A stretch of 64,000 nucleotides of DNA. It comes from Hoeflea ulvae. Lineage in GTDB: Bacteria > Pseudomonadota > Alphaproteobacteria > Rhizobiales > Rhizobiaceae. Location: the NCBI RefSeq assembly GCF_026619435.1, contig NZ_JAOVZQ010000001.1:1247501-1311500 (forward strand), written 5' to 3'. Shown one piece after another: positions 29,773-40,385 of this stretch; position 1 is the first letter of the stretch; every line of letters begins with the position of its first letter. The notes beneath the pieces were generated by a model. That model was not told the DNA's origin and searched no databases. It saw only the letters and a list, made by a program, of their open reading frames with translations. The translations under genes were made by a program, and so were the position numbers.

Positions 29773-30015
29773 TCAGTTGCGCGGCGGGCGCAGCAGATAG
29801 GTGACGAACCAGATCGGCACGATCACCATCGAGCCGAGCACGATATTGGGGATCGCCCAGGTCGCGCCCTCCTGCAGCAGCGTGAAGATGCGGTCCGGCG
29901 TCATCCCGATTTCGGCCAGCAGCTCGGCGGCGGACAGGTTGAGCGCCGACAGCACCGCGCCGGTGATCAGCGAGGCCAGTCCGATTTTGACAAGTGCCGA
30001 AATCACCCGCAGCAT
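29773..30015 (-). CDS. DUF6460-like small membrane protein
   Basis: 80 residues with two hydrophobic segments (about 10-30 and 50-74) separated by AELLAEIGMTPDRIFTLLQEG, ending in LLRPPRN. It resembles the short alphaproteobacterial membrane proteins annotated DUF6460. The ATG at 30015 opens directly with a membrane-anchor type sequence. It is convergent with potI, and the next gene on its strand ends at 30126, so it is probably transcribed alone. Function unknown. Confidence 0.75.
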   Translation of the reverse strand: MLRVISALVKIGLASLITGAVLSALNLSAAELLAEIGMTPDRIFTLLQEGATWAIPNIVLGSMVIVPIWFVTYLLRPPRN

Positions 30016-30125
30016 GATGCGCTCTTATCCCCTGTAGTCTGCGTGAGCCGTCCGGCCCACCGCAATGGCCGGATTGTCGCCAAATATGGCGGATTTCGCA
30101 AGCATCGCATCTGTCGCACTCCGGC

Positions 30126-32009
30126 TCACGGCGTTACCGGTGAAAACACCGGCTGCGGCCAGGAGCCGCCGACAAAGAACCTCAGCGGCGTAAGGCTTGC
30201 ATCCGGGACCACGGCGGTGGCGTCGGCCGGCGGCGGTTTCGGCCCGACAACCCCGGCAATGGCAAGGCTCGAGCGCGAATAGGGGATTACCCCCGACAGC
30301 GAGATCATCTGCACCGGGCCGATCAGTTCGGCGGTCATCAGCTTGGCCTCGCCATCGGAAATCGAGGCTTCGAAATGGGCGCTGTCAAAGGCAAAGCCGG
30401 AGACTTCGCCCAGCTGCTCGAAATCGAAGAACCGCTCGGTTCTCGCCAGTTCGCGGAATTTCTGCAGGTTCAGCCCGGGCACGACGCCCTTGCCCACGGC
30501 CAGATCGATCTTGCCGGTCAGGTCAGACATTGCGGTGGCCCAGGTGGGGTAGGGCGAGGTCACTTCGACATCGAGCGAGCCGATGCCGCGCGGCAGCGGC
30601 CCGGTCAGCCCGAGCGCATCATAGAGCTCGCCGAAATTGGTCCGGCGCGCCGAGAGCTGCACCCGCACCCCGCCTTCGATGCCCTTTTCCGACAGCGCGA
30701 TGCGGCCGATCAGGTTTCCGCCATAGACGGCGGCGTCGCCGACATCGAAATTCGCGCGGCCCTGTTCCACCCGCGCCGCCGCCGCCAGATTGGTCAGCGC
30801 CACCGGACCGAAACTCGCCGACTGCGCCGACAGCCGCAGATCCAGGCCGATCTCGCGCAGGAAGCGGGTGTCGATGGTCGAGGCGATGTCCTTGCCGGCG
30901 GCGGGCAGCGGCGTGAAGGCCTGCAGGAAGGAGGCGATGTCGAGCGTGTTGAACGCCAGCGTGCCGGCAATCAATGGCGGCTCCCCGTCGCGCAGGGTGA
31001 CATCGAGCACACCGATGCCGCGGTTGCGGTCGACCAGGATGATCAGGTCGTCGAGTTTGGCCTTGGACTGTTCGGCGGTGATCTTGGCCGACAGGTCAAG
31101 CGCGCCGATCGCTTCGCCGGGCTTGATGTCGGTGCCCGACCATTCCAGCGCCCGCCGCACCGAGGCGCTCTTGAACTGCAGCGCCCCGCTGACAAACATG
31201 TTGGATCCCAGGCTGGCCGACCCCTTGAAATCCAGGTTGAGCGGCGCCGACGCTACCTTGATCTCCACCGGTGTCGAGCGCTGGCCCAACAGCAGCAGCG
31301 GCGCCGAGGTCGAGCCGGTTACAGTCAGTTGTTCGCCCCGGAAAATGGCGGTGATATTGGCCCGCGCGATCGCCGTCGGCGCCGTCCAGGCCAGCGTGCC
31401 GTTGATGGCCGTCAGCTTCTCGGCTGCCGCACCCGGATCGCGGGTCCAGCGGATGGTGCCGTCCTCGATCATGACCACGCCCAGCGCCGCCGAATCCGGA
31501 ATGATGGCGGTTGCCGGAATGTCTTCGCCGGCCTGCAGCGCCAGGTCCCGGGCCACGGCCGCAGCGACTCCTTCGGCCAGGTCGCCGGACGAGGAGGACC
31601 AGTTCGAGGTGGCGTCGGGATAGAGCTCGACATTGAAGGTCGGGCGGATCAGCTTGAATTCGGAAAAGCTGGGAGCGCCGAGCACCGCCGAGAACAGGTT
31701 GAAATTGGCAACGATGCTGTCGGCGCGCAGGATCGGGTCGCCCTCGGAGAAGGTCGCCGGCCTGATCTCGACATTGTCGAGCTGGATCGTCGGCGTCGGC
31801 CAGAAGTCCAGCGAGGGCGCATCGCCCAGCGAGACGTTATGGCCGGCCCATGCGCTGATGTCGCGTTCCAGCCGGTCCCGCACCAGGCCGCTGGAAACCG
31901 CCAGCGGCAGGCTTGCAATCACGATCAGGATGACGATCACCACCGCAATGACGCCGGCAATCACCACACGTCCCCCGGGCCATTGCGCAATGTTGAAATT
32001 CAAACCCAT
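30126..32009 (-). CDS. AsmA-family protein
   Basis: 627 residues. An N-terminal membrane anchor (RVVIAGVIAVVIVILIVIA, about residues 13-31) is followed by the AsmA start LPLAVSSGLVRDRLERDIS and repeated beta-rich domains with the pattern SLDFWPTPTIQLDNVEI. A C-terminal AsmA_2 region includes GIGSLDVEVTSPYPTWATAMSDL then GKGVVPGLNLQKF. AsmA-like proteins span the periplasm and are linked to outer-membrane lipid transport and assembly. The start at 32009 has AGAGG nine bases upstream; a longer frame to 32075 lacks an anchor-like beginning. It stands alone and is divergent from the acetoacetyl-CoA synthetase gene. Confidence 0.88.
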   Translation of the reverse strand: MGLNFNIAQWPGGRVVIAGVIAVVIVILIVIASLPLAVSSGLVRDRLERDISAWAGHNVSLGDAPSLDFWPTPTIQLDNVEIRPATFSEGDPILRADSIVANFNLFSAVLGAPSFSEFKLIRPTFNVELYPDATSNWSSSSGDLAEGVAAAVARDLALQAGEDIPATAIIPDSAALGVVMIEDGTIRWTRDPGAAAEKLTAINGTLAWTAPTAIARANITAIFRGEQLTVTGSTSAPLLLLGQRSTPVEIKVASAPLNLDFKGSASLGSNMFVSGALQFKSASVRRALEWSGTDIKPGEAIGALDLSAKITAEQSKAKLDDLIILVDRNRGIGVLDVTLRDGEPPLIAGTLAFNTLDIASFLQAFTPLPAAGKDIASTIDTRFLREIGLDLRLSAQSASFGPVALTNLAAAARVEQGRANFDVGDAAVYGGNLIGRIALSEKGIEGGVRVQLSARRTNFGELYDALGLTGPLPRGIGSLDVEVTSPYPTWATAMSDLTGKIDLAVGKGVVPGLNLQKFRELARTERFFDFEQLGEVSGFAFDSAHFEASISDGEAKLMTAELIGPVQMISLSGVIPYSRSSLAIAGVVGPKPPPADATAVVPDASLTPLRFFVGGSWPQPVFSPVTP

Positions 32010-32276
32010 GCTCCCAAGCCTCTGTCCCCATGCTCTGGTTAAAGCCTGCCGGGAGCGAATGCAATTGAAGACCATTGTGCGGCGGATTTTGGCGGGGGCA
32101 AACCATCATCTGTTTGCATCGCGCAGCGCCAATGTTAAGGCAGAGCGCATCATCCGGCCGGGTTCCCGCACGATCCTGTGCCAGCGTCGTTCCGCCCGGT
32201 TGCAGCACTGCCGCCATCCGTTAATGTGCGGCGGCCGCTGGTTCCATCGTGCCGCGCAAACCTGCAGGAGACTGAC

Positions 32277-34228
<1,952 letters not shown>

Positions 34229-34499
34229 GCAGGTTCTTCCGCGCCGGCAATTGCCGCTGCCGCATGCTCGGCCGGCATGAGGCGTCTGCAGCTGCTGAAT
34301 CGCTACCCGGCACCGGTCTGTCAGCGAAAGTGCGGGGGATAAAAGCGGGTTTTGCGCGGAGGGGTTACAGCCTTCGGGCGGCCTGGGCGCGCTGTTGCGT
34401 CAATCGCGTCAAGGCGCGGAAAGCTTATGGTTAATCAAGTCTGACCAACTTTTTAACCACGCACTGCAACACAGAACTAATGGGTAATATCTTAACTAA

Positions 34500-34626
34500 T
34501 CCTGAAAGGTGGCGGTAACAGTTTTCGCGCATTAATCCACGTGAACCTTGGATAGTTTCTAGTCCCACGGTGATGTTTAGCACAGATTGAAATTGTTACG
34601 GGGGCCCCGGTGGTCCCCGTTTTTTT
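34500..34626 (+). ncRNA. Candidate small RNA or 3' UTR ending at a strong terminator
   Basis: The 400 bases between the acetoacetyl-CoA synthetase stop and the kinase gene have no open frame but end in an excellent terminator oriented rightward. The terminator is about 370 bases from the synthetase stop, so it may close a separate small RNA. The 5' end given is only a guess. The region 34430-34580 is AT-richer than its surroundings, as promoters and small RNAs often are. Confidence 0.3.
34598..34626 (+). terminator. Strong intrinsic terminator
   Basis: A 9-bp stem with one G-U pair (34598-34606 with 34612-34620), a five-base loop, and seven T at 34620-34626. It ends whatever is transcribed rightward from the acetoacetyl-CoA synthetase side. 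Confidence 0.85.
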
Positions 34627-34636
34627 GTCTTGTGTT

Positions 34637-37600
34637 TCAGTCAGCTAGCACGCGCTGCGGCGGGAAGGCGATTGACACCAGCGTGCCTTCGCCCGGCGCC
34701 GAGACGATATCGAACTGGGCGCGGTTGGCCTCGACCATGGCCTTGGTCAGCGGTAGCCCCAACCCGGTTCCCTCGCCGCGCTGGCGCGGTCCGGGGCCGA
34801 CCTGGCCGAAGGGTTTCATCGCCTGCTCGAGTTCCTTGCGGTTCATCCCGATGCCGGTGTCGCGAATGCGGATGACCACATTCCCCGATGGCTCGTAGGA
34901 TGTCGACACCACGATCTGGCCGCCCGAGGGCGTGTAGCGGATGGCGTTGGACAACAAATTGAGCGCGATCTGCTTGATCGAGCGTCGGTCGGCAACCACT
35001 TCCGGCACGCTGGTCGACAGGCTGGTGCGAATGATCACCCGCTGGCTGTTGGCCATCGGCTGCAGCAGCGACACGCTTTCGGCCAGGTGATCGTTGAGCG
35101 ACACCGAAACGAACTCCATCTGCACCTGACCCGCCTCGATCTTGGAGATATCGAGCAGATCATTGACGATGTCGAGCACATGCTTGCCGGAATTGCCGAT
35201 GTCATGGGCATATTCGAGATAGCGCGGGCTGCCGATCGGACCGAAGCGTTCCTCGACCATCATTTCCGAGAAGCCGATAATGGCATTGAGCGGGGTGCGG
35301 ATTTCGTGGCTGACCCGGGCAAGGAAGTCGGTCTTGTGCGAATTGGCGGTCTCGGCGGCGCGTTTGGCGGTGCGCAGCTCCTCTTCGGTCCGCTTCCACT
35401 GGGTGATGTCGCGCAGGACCGCGCAATAGCCGTTGGAGCCCGACAGCCGGCCGATGGTCATGAACAGCGGCAGGAAGCCGCCACCGGCCTCGCGGCCGAT
35501 CACCTCGCGCCCGTCATTGAGCACGCTGGAAACGCCGTGGTCGGCAAGGCCGCTGACATAATCCATCACCGCACGCTGGCTTTCATGCGCAAACAGCATG
35601 GCGAATGGCTGTCTCTGGGTCTCGGTCTCGTCATAGTTGAACAGCGCGCAGGCCGAGCCGTTCATCGAGCGGATGGTGCCGTCATTGTCGAGAATGACGA
35701 CGCCGTCGGTGGCGGTCTCGAGGATGGAGCGCAGCTCCTGCGCCTCGATCTTCAGGGCGGCGCTGTCCGGCTCTGCCTGGGTTTCCTCGGGCTGACCCTC
35801 GGTCTCGGGCTCAGCCGGTTCCGTGAGGGCCACACCGGCCATGGCATCAGCGTCGATCGGTGACAGGGCCAGCAGCAAGGCGTGGCCGTCGCGCCAGTTG
35901 ACCGAACGCAGCCGTGCGGTGACCATGCGGGTGCCGCCATCGGCCTTTCTGACCAGCATCGCGCCATCGATGGCCTGCTCGTCTTCCGACGGCCGGTCCA
36001 GCAGATGATCGAGGCCGCCGCTGGCGGCAAGCTCGTCAAGCGAGTTGTACCCGGTCAGAGCAAAGAACTCTGAATTGGCGTGGATCAGCATGTCACCGGC
36101 CTGCACCAGCAGCGCCACCGGAATGGCGTCGATGAAACCGGAACTCATCCCGGTGAGCATCACCTGCCGGGCCGGCAGGGCAAATGCCGAGGGCATCGGC
36201 GCGGCGGCCGGTGGTGTGACAGGTGCCGTGCCGCGCGGTGCCGGCGCAGCTTCGTCACTTGCAGCATCCGTCTGCGAAGCGGTATTGCCCGCGTCATCGT
36301 CGGAGCTACTTGCGGGCTCGTCGGTCTGGTCCTGGCCCAGGGGCGGTTGCCGGGTGCCGAAGGTCTTGCGGATCTCGGAGAACCTGTCTTCCTGCGCGAC
36401 ATCGGTGCGCGGCGCCGAGGTCTCGCTCAGGCGCACCCCGATTTCCCGGAACGCAGCCTGTTCGCCGGGGGAAAGCCCGTCGCGCGGACGGGTCCGGCGG
36501 GCTTCGAGGTCGATGATCTTGTCGCTGTCGCGCCGCATCGGTGTCTCGACCAGGTGGATGGCCGGCCGTTCGCCCCGGAACGGGTCATCGTGATCTTCCT
36601 GGGAAGCATCACCCGCGTCGCTGTCGCCGGCGCCGGATGTTTCATCTGAGCCGTCTCCGGTGAACTCGATCGCGCCGTCTTCACCATCGAAGTCATCGAT
36701 GTCATCGAGGTCGGCGCCGTCCATCCGGGCAAGATCCTCGATGTCGCGTTCAAGCAACTGCATCTCGAGATCGGCTTCGTCTTCGGCGGTGTGCGGCTTG
36801 ATGCCGGGCTGTTCGTCCGGAATTGGCGACCGCGTTTCCTTGGCGATCGCCGCCTCGATGGCCTCTGCGGTGAGCGGTTCGACCGGCTCCTCGACGATGC
36901 GTGGACGGGCGCCCGGCGCCAGCGCCAGGCCGAGGGCTTCGGGGTCGCGGCGGGTTTCGCCGGTGCGGACAATGCCGAATCCGCGGAAACCGTCAAAGCT
37001 GCGGTCGCGGGTATAGGTCGGCAAGGCCGCCAGATCCACCGGCGTGACCAGATCGGTGCCCTGCACCGGCCAGTAGACCGTCTTGCCGGACCAGGTGTCG
37101 CGGCGGTTGAGCAGGTCGGTGATGACATGGTCGGGATCGAGGTTGAACACCCGCGCCAGGTCCGGGAATTTGCGCCCGATCACATCGGCGGAATGGGGGC
37201 CGACGGTCTGGGCGAATTCGGGCGAGATCTCGCTGAACTCGCCTTCACGGTTGATCTTCCAGACAAAGCGCACCGGCTTGCCTTCCGGGTCGAAGCGGAA
37301 CTCAGCCTTGCCGGGCTCGGCACTTGCCGCCGGCTCCTCCGCCTCGGCTTCGGGTCCTGTGGCGGCCAGCACATCGGATTCGTCTGGAATGTCGCTGTCC
37401 GTGTCCGTTTCCGCGTCGCTGTTGCTGTCGGTATCGCCGCCGGCGTCGCTGTCACTTTCGATGACGGCCTCGGTCTCACTCTCGGTGTCGGCGTCGCTGT
37501 GGATGTCGCGCTCGGCATCGGCGTCGCTGTCGGCAACGTCTCCGGCGGTCAGATCCTCAGGCTCGTCCGTCATTTCGGCACCAGGCGTGTCGCCCGCGTG

Positions 37601-38749
37601 GTCGCCGTCAGCCGGCTCGGCGCCCGGTTCGTCCTGCGGGTCAGGTTGTTCTGCGGCGATCATTTCCTCTGCAGGCTCGTCCGGAAGCGACTGGGTTGCG
37701 GATGCATCTGCATCAGTTACGGGTTCCGGGCTCTCGTCGGAAGGGCGGGCCGCTTCCTTCTCGGACTGCTCGGCCTTTTCCAGGCGCGCATTGAGATCGT
37801 CGCGGACGCGGCTGGTGTCGAAAACCACCCGGGGCGGTTTAGACGTCGCCGCCGCAACGGGCGCGTCAAGGCTCCGGTCCTGATCGGTGGCGTCGATATT
37901 TGCCTGCGCCGTGTCGGCGGTCTCGTCATCGTCACCCGCGCTCGGCTCGGGATCGGCGGATAGAATCTCCGGCTCATCAGCCGGGCCGGCCTGTGTCGGG
38001 TCTTCGGCGTCCGGCGCCATCCCTGCGCCGGCAACCGCCGCCGGTGCGGTGAAGTCCTCGGCCTCGGTCGCGATTTCATCCGCCGGCGCCGGCTCGACCG
38101 CAAACAGAAGATGCAGGGCCGGATCGTCCGCCAATCGTCCGATGGCGGTGGGCATCGGTCCGGTGCCGGCGTCGGACATGCGCTTGACCAGGCGGTCTCC
38201 CGCAGTGGCCACATCGGCGATCATCCGGGCGATGTCGCTGCCCGCCAGACCGATCGAATCGAAGGTGCTGGAGGCGGCCAGAACCCGGCCATCCTTGTCG
38301 AGCACCGCGACATGCGTCCCCGTGCCTTCAAAACCTGCTATGATCTGCCGTGCCCGAGCGCCGGGTCCGAGGATCTTTCCGGCATTGCTGCTGGTGAGCA
38401 ACAGGGCAGGGGCGCCGTCGGGCAAGATGAAATCCTCGAGGCCGGCCGCAGTCATGGAACGGGAAAAACCGCTGTTCGTCCGCATCATGAAACTCTGCGC
38501 CTTTCCGGTGCGGCGCAGCAGACCGAGGGCGCTTTCGATCTGGCGTCTGGTGGCGGTTTGCCCGTCAAAGCCTTCGTCGAGGATGTCATAGATGCTGGAG
38601 AAGCCGAGCAGACTGGCCGCCGCGCCATTGGCCCAAAGCACCTCGCCAAGGTCCGGGCTCAGCACCGCCACCGCGTCGCCATTGGCAAAACGGTCCCGAA
38701 CCGACGCGTGGACGGCCAGATCAATGAACGGATAGTGATGAGCCTGCAT
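34637..38749 (-). CDS. cbrA: CbrA-like PAS hybrid-length sensor histidine kinase
   Basis: 1370 residues, no clear membrane helix, so probably cytoplasmic. N-terminal PAS-like region (AVLSPDLGEVLWANGAAASLLGF), a long low-complexity acidic linker (about residues 200-480, with a densely D/S-rich core coded at 37370-37530), a middle PAS-like domain (FVWKINREGEFSEISPEFAQ), a second acidic linker, two further PAS domains (about residues 880-960 and 1010-1110; GVVILDNDGTIRSMNGSACAL), then HisKA with phospho-acceptor His1148 in VSHEIRTPLNAIIGF and an HATPase with NLLSNAIRYTPSGG, DTGIGM and GTGLGL. No receiver domain. The neighbourhood (acetoacetyl-CoA synthetase, phasin) equals that of S. meliloti cbrA, a PleC/DivJ-related kinase affecting cell-cycle control and surface polysaccharide. 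ATG 38749 is preferred; a TTG two codons earlier is possible. Gene identity by synteny and domains. Confidence 0.75.
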   Translation of the reverse strand: MQAHHYPFIDLAVHASVRDRFANGDAVAVLSPDLGEVLWANGAAASLLGFSSIYDILDEGFDGQTATRRQIESALGLLRRTGKAQSFMMRTNSGFSRSMTAAGLEDFILPDGAPALLLTSSNAGKILGPGARARQIIAGFEGTGTHVAVLDKDGRVLAASSTFDSIGLAGSDIARMIADVATAGDRLVKRMSDAGTGPMPTAIGRLADDPALHLLFAVEPAPADEIATEAEDFTAPAAVAGAGMAPDAEDPTQAGPADEPEILSADPEPSAGDDDETADTAQANIDATDQDRSLDAPVAAATSKPPRVVFDTSRVRDDLNARLEKAEQSEKEAARPSDESPEPVTDADASATQSLPDEPAEEMIAAEQPDPQDEPGAEPADGDHAGDTPGAEMTDEPEDLTAGDVADSDADAERDIHSDADTESETEAVIESDSDAGGDTDSNSDAETDTDSDIPDESDVLAATGPEAEAEEPAASAEPGKAEFRFDPEGKPVRFVWKINREGEFSEISPEFAQTVGPHSADVIGRKFPDLARVFNLDPDHVITDLLNRRDTWSGKTVYWPVQGTDLVTPVDLAALPTYTRDRSFDGFRGFGIVRTGETRRDPEALGLALAPGARPRIVEEPVEPLTAEAIEAAIAKETRSPIPDEQPGIKPHTAEDEADLEMQLLERDIEDLARMDGADLDDIDDFDGEDGAIEFTGDGSDETSGAGDSDAGDASQEDHDDPFRGERPAIHLVETPMRRDSDKIIDLEARRTRPRDGLSPGEQAAFREIGVRLSETSAPRTDVAQEDRFSEIRKTFGTRQPPLGQDQTDEPASSSDDDAGNTASQTDAASDEAAPAPRGTAPVTPPAAAPMPSAFALPARQVMLTGMSSGFIDAIPVALLVQAGDMLIHANSEFFALTGYNSLDELAASGGLDHLLDRPSEDEQAIDGAMLVRKADGGTRMVTARLRSVNWRDGHALLLALSPIDADAMAGVALTEPAEPETEGQPEETQAEPDSAALKIEAQELRSILETATDGVVILDNDGTIRSMNGSACALFNYDETETQRQPFAMLFAHESQRAVMDYVSGLADHGVSSVLNDGREVIGREAGGGFLPLFMTIGRLSGSNGYCAVLRDITQWKRTEEELRTAKRAAETANSHKTDFLARVSHEIRTPLNAIIGFSEMMVEERFGPIGSPRYLEYAHDIGNSGKHVLDIVNDLLDISKIEAGQVQMEFVSVSLNDHLAESVSLLQPMANSQRVIIRTSLSTSVPEVVADRRSIKQIALNLLSNAIRYTPSGGQIVVSTSYEPSGNVVIRIRDTGIGMNRKELEQAMKPFGQVGPGPRQRGEGTGLGLPLTKAMVEANRAQFDIVSAPGEGTLVSIAFPPQRVLAD

Positions 38750-38884
38750 GGTCAAAATTCCAGTTTCGGCCAGGATATCCCCTTATATGGGGGCATATTA
38801 AGGTTTTATTAATAGCTTTGACGCCGCCGCGGGTCCAGCAAAGCCCGTTGCCGGCAGGGTTATTTGTCTGGAAACGGTTAACGC

Positions 38885-38920
38885 ATGGTGCGTCGCACAA
38901 TATATATTGCAGCGCACCAT
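38885..38920. promoter_or_regulatory. Inverted repeat upstream of the phasin gene
   Basis: ATGGTGCG (38885-38892) and CGCACCAT (38913-38920) flank an AT-rich core (CAATATATATTG) about 75 bases before the phasin start. It may be an operator for a PHB regulator of the PhaR type, whose sites are TGC/GCA-rich. Inference only. Confidence 0.35.
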
Positions 38921-38993
38921 ATTTTGTGCTAGGGTCTTTTTGAAATCAGGAACGGGGCCACGACGGTCCCAAATGTCTTCAAGGAGAAGTGAC

Positions 38994-39449
38994 ATGGCGA
39001 CCAAGAAAACCGCAACTGCAGACGTCTTCGAATTTCCGGCTTTCGACATGACCAAGATGAGCGATGGCTACCGCGAAATGGCTGACAAGTCCGTCAACCA
39101 GACCAAGGAAGCCTATGCCAAGGTCAAGACCGTCGCCGAAGACGCCACCAAGGCAATCGAAGCCACGCTCGAAAATGCGCAGGCCGGCACCGTTGAACTG
39201 AGCCTCAAGGCCATCGACGCCGCCCGCGGCAATGCAGAGCACTCGCTCTCTCACATGGAAGCCCTGCTTGGCGTCAAGACCGTTGCCCAGATGATCGAAC
39301 TTCAGACCGGCTTCTTCCGCAAGCAGGCCGAAATGATGGTCGACCAGGTCAAGACCATGCAGGACGCAGCCAAGAAGGTTGCCGAGGACGTTTCCAAGCC
39401 GGTCAAGACCGTTGCGGAAAAGGCCATGGACGAAATCAAGGTCGCCTGA
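38994..39449 (+). CDS. phaP: Phasin family protein
   Basis: 151 residues. Coats polyhydroxybutyrate granules. Amphipathic helical sequence without membrane segment; the phasin core is SDGYREMADKSVNQTKEAY, then ALLGVKTVAQMIELQTGFFR and the coiled-coil region KQAEMMVDQVKTMQDAAKKV. Lysine/alanine-rich with a late AEKAMDEIKVA end. Start ATG 38994 with a strong AAGGAG site. It has its own terminator, so it is a single-gene unit, consistent with an abundant protein. It lies beside the acetoacetyl-CoA synthetase gene (across the kinase), both linked to PHB use. Confidence 0.93.
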   Translation: MATKKTATADVFEFPAFDMTKMSDGYREMADKSVNQTKEAYAKVKTVAEDATKAIEATLENAQAGTVELSLKAIDAARGNAEHSLSHMEALLGVKTVAQMIELQTGFFRKQAEMMVDQVKTMQDAAKKVAEDVSKPVKTVAEKAMDEIKVA

Positions 39450-39473
39450 TTTCCCTGTCAGACCGAATTGTCG

Positions 39474-39502
39474 AAAGGCCGGATCCTCGTGTCCGGCCTT
39501 TT
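39474..39502 (+). terminator. Intrinsic terminator of the phasin gene
   Basis: A 10-bp stem (39474-39483 with 39492-39501), eight-base loop, T run at the end of the stem, 25 bases after the stop. Confidence 0.85.
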
Positions 39503-39621
39503 GCTGTGCAGCCTGGTGTCCGAAATCGGAAAAACTGGCTCAAGGCCTCTTGCAAAAACGGCCTGCCCGCCGTATGTGAGCGGCAATAAAGCGGATGAAC
39601 ATGTTTCATCGTCGCTGATAC

Positions 39622-39698
39622 GCGGTTGTAGCTCAGTTGGTTAGAGCGCCGGATTGTGGATCCGGAGGTCGCTGGTTCAACCCCAGCCAACCGTACCA
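39622..39698 (+). tRNA. tRNA-His (anticodon GTG)
   Basis: 77 bases with encoded CCA. Acceptor GCGGTTG/CAACCGT (first pair G-U), D arm GCTC...GAGC, anticodon stem CCGGA/TCCGG around TTGTGGA, T arm GCTGG/CCAGC. The base before the acceptor is C and the discriminator is A, so the usual G-1:C73 pair of tRNA-His is absent, as known for alphaproteobacteria. Confidence 0.96.
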
Positions 39699-39808
39699 TT
39701 TCCTCCCCATGAAAATGACTGCGGGCCTTGCGCCCGGTTCTTCGGCGCACACGCCCTCGCTGCGCCCGGCGCGACTGGTTCAAGCGGTGCTTGAGGAATT
39801 GCGGGCGC

Positions 39809-40045
39809 TCAGAACGCCTTGAAGGTCAGGATCGTATGGGTGCGCTCCACGCCCGGAACGGTGTGGATATTGTCGGCGACGAAGCGGCCTATATCGACAT
39901 CATCCTCGATGTAGAACTTGGCCATCAGGTCGAACTGCCCGCTCACCGAGTAGATCTCGGAGGCAATTTCGCGGTTGGCGAGTTCGTCGGCAACCACATA
40001 GGCCTGGCCGAGCTTGCATTGAAACTCCACGAAAAAACACTGCAT
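39809..40045 (-). CDS. Stand-alone Lrp/AsnC ligand-binding (RAM) domain protein
   Basis: 78 residues that correspond only to the C-terminal effector-binding/dimerisation domain of Lrp/AsnC regulators: MQCFFVEFQCKLGQAYVVAD, then SGQFDLMAKFYI and HTVPGVERTHTILTF. No helix-turn-helix is present and there is no room for one upstream; AAGGAG lies about eight bases before the ATG, so it is complete. Such proteins may bind amino acids or modulate full-length Lrp proteins. It is divergent from an amino acid importer operon, which fits, but the role is unproved. Confidence 0.88.
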   Translation of the reverse strand: MQCFFVEFQCKLGQAYVVADELANREIASEIYSVSGQFDLMAKFYIEDDVDIGRFVADNIHTVPGVERTHTILTFKAF

Positions 40046-40385
40046 CGCCGCTCTCCTTCTGCCTCTGATCCATCATGTCGGTCATACCTTGGAACCACGC
40101 CCGGCGCGATGGCGCAAGGGCCAATCGCGGCCAATTTATTTTAAGCTTAAAAAAAGTACTGGAATTCTTCAGATCGGCTGATAAGCTCACCGGCAATGGC
40201 GATGATTGGGGCCTCGCGCGTTGACATTTTAATGCGGCTTGCTCCAATGCTCGAAGATGATGCGTGCAGGACTGTCCCTCATGTTCAGTGAGGTGCGGAC
40301 TGGATCATTCGCCCGAAGGGGAAAAGCTGTTGCGACCGGACCGCCAACAAGGCCGGCGCTGCATCAAACACAGAGAGGAAGAACA
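40046..40385. promoter_or_regulatory. Divergent promoter region with a 14-bp palindrome
   Basis: 340 bases between the Lrp-like gene and livK. It holds the perfect palindrome TTTTAAGCTTAAAA at 40139-40152 in an AT-rich patch (candidate operator or promoter of the Lrp-like gene) and a TTGACA at 40221-40226 that could be the -35 box of livK, although its -10 partner is weak. Confidence 0.4.

Noticed and set aside
37370..37530. SD-repeat stretch considered as a surface-adhesin (Sdr/Clf-like) domain
   Set aside because: The protein has a complete histidine kinase core and no signal peptide or anchor; the stretch is an intracellular acidic linker.
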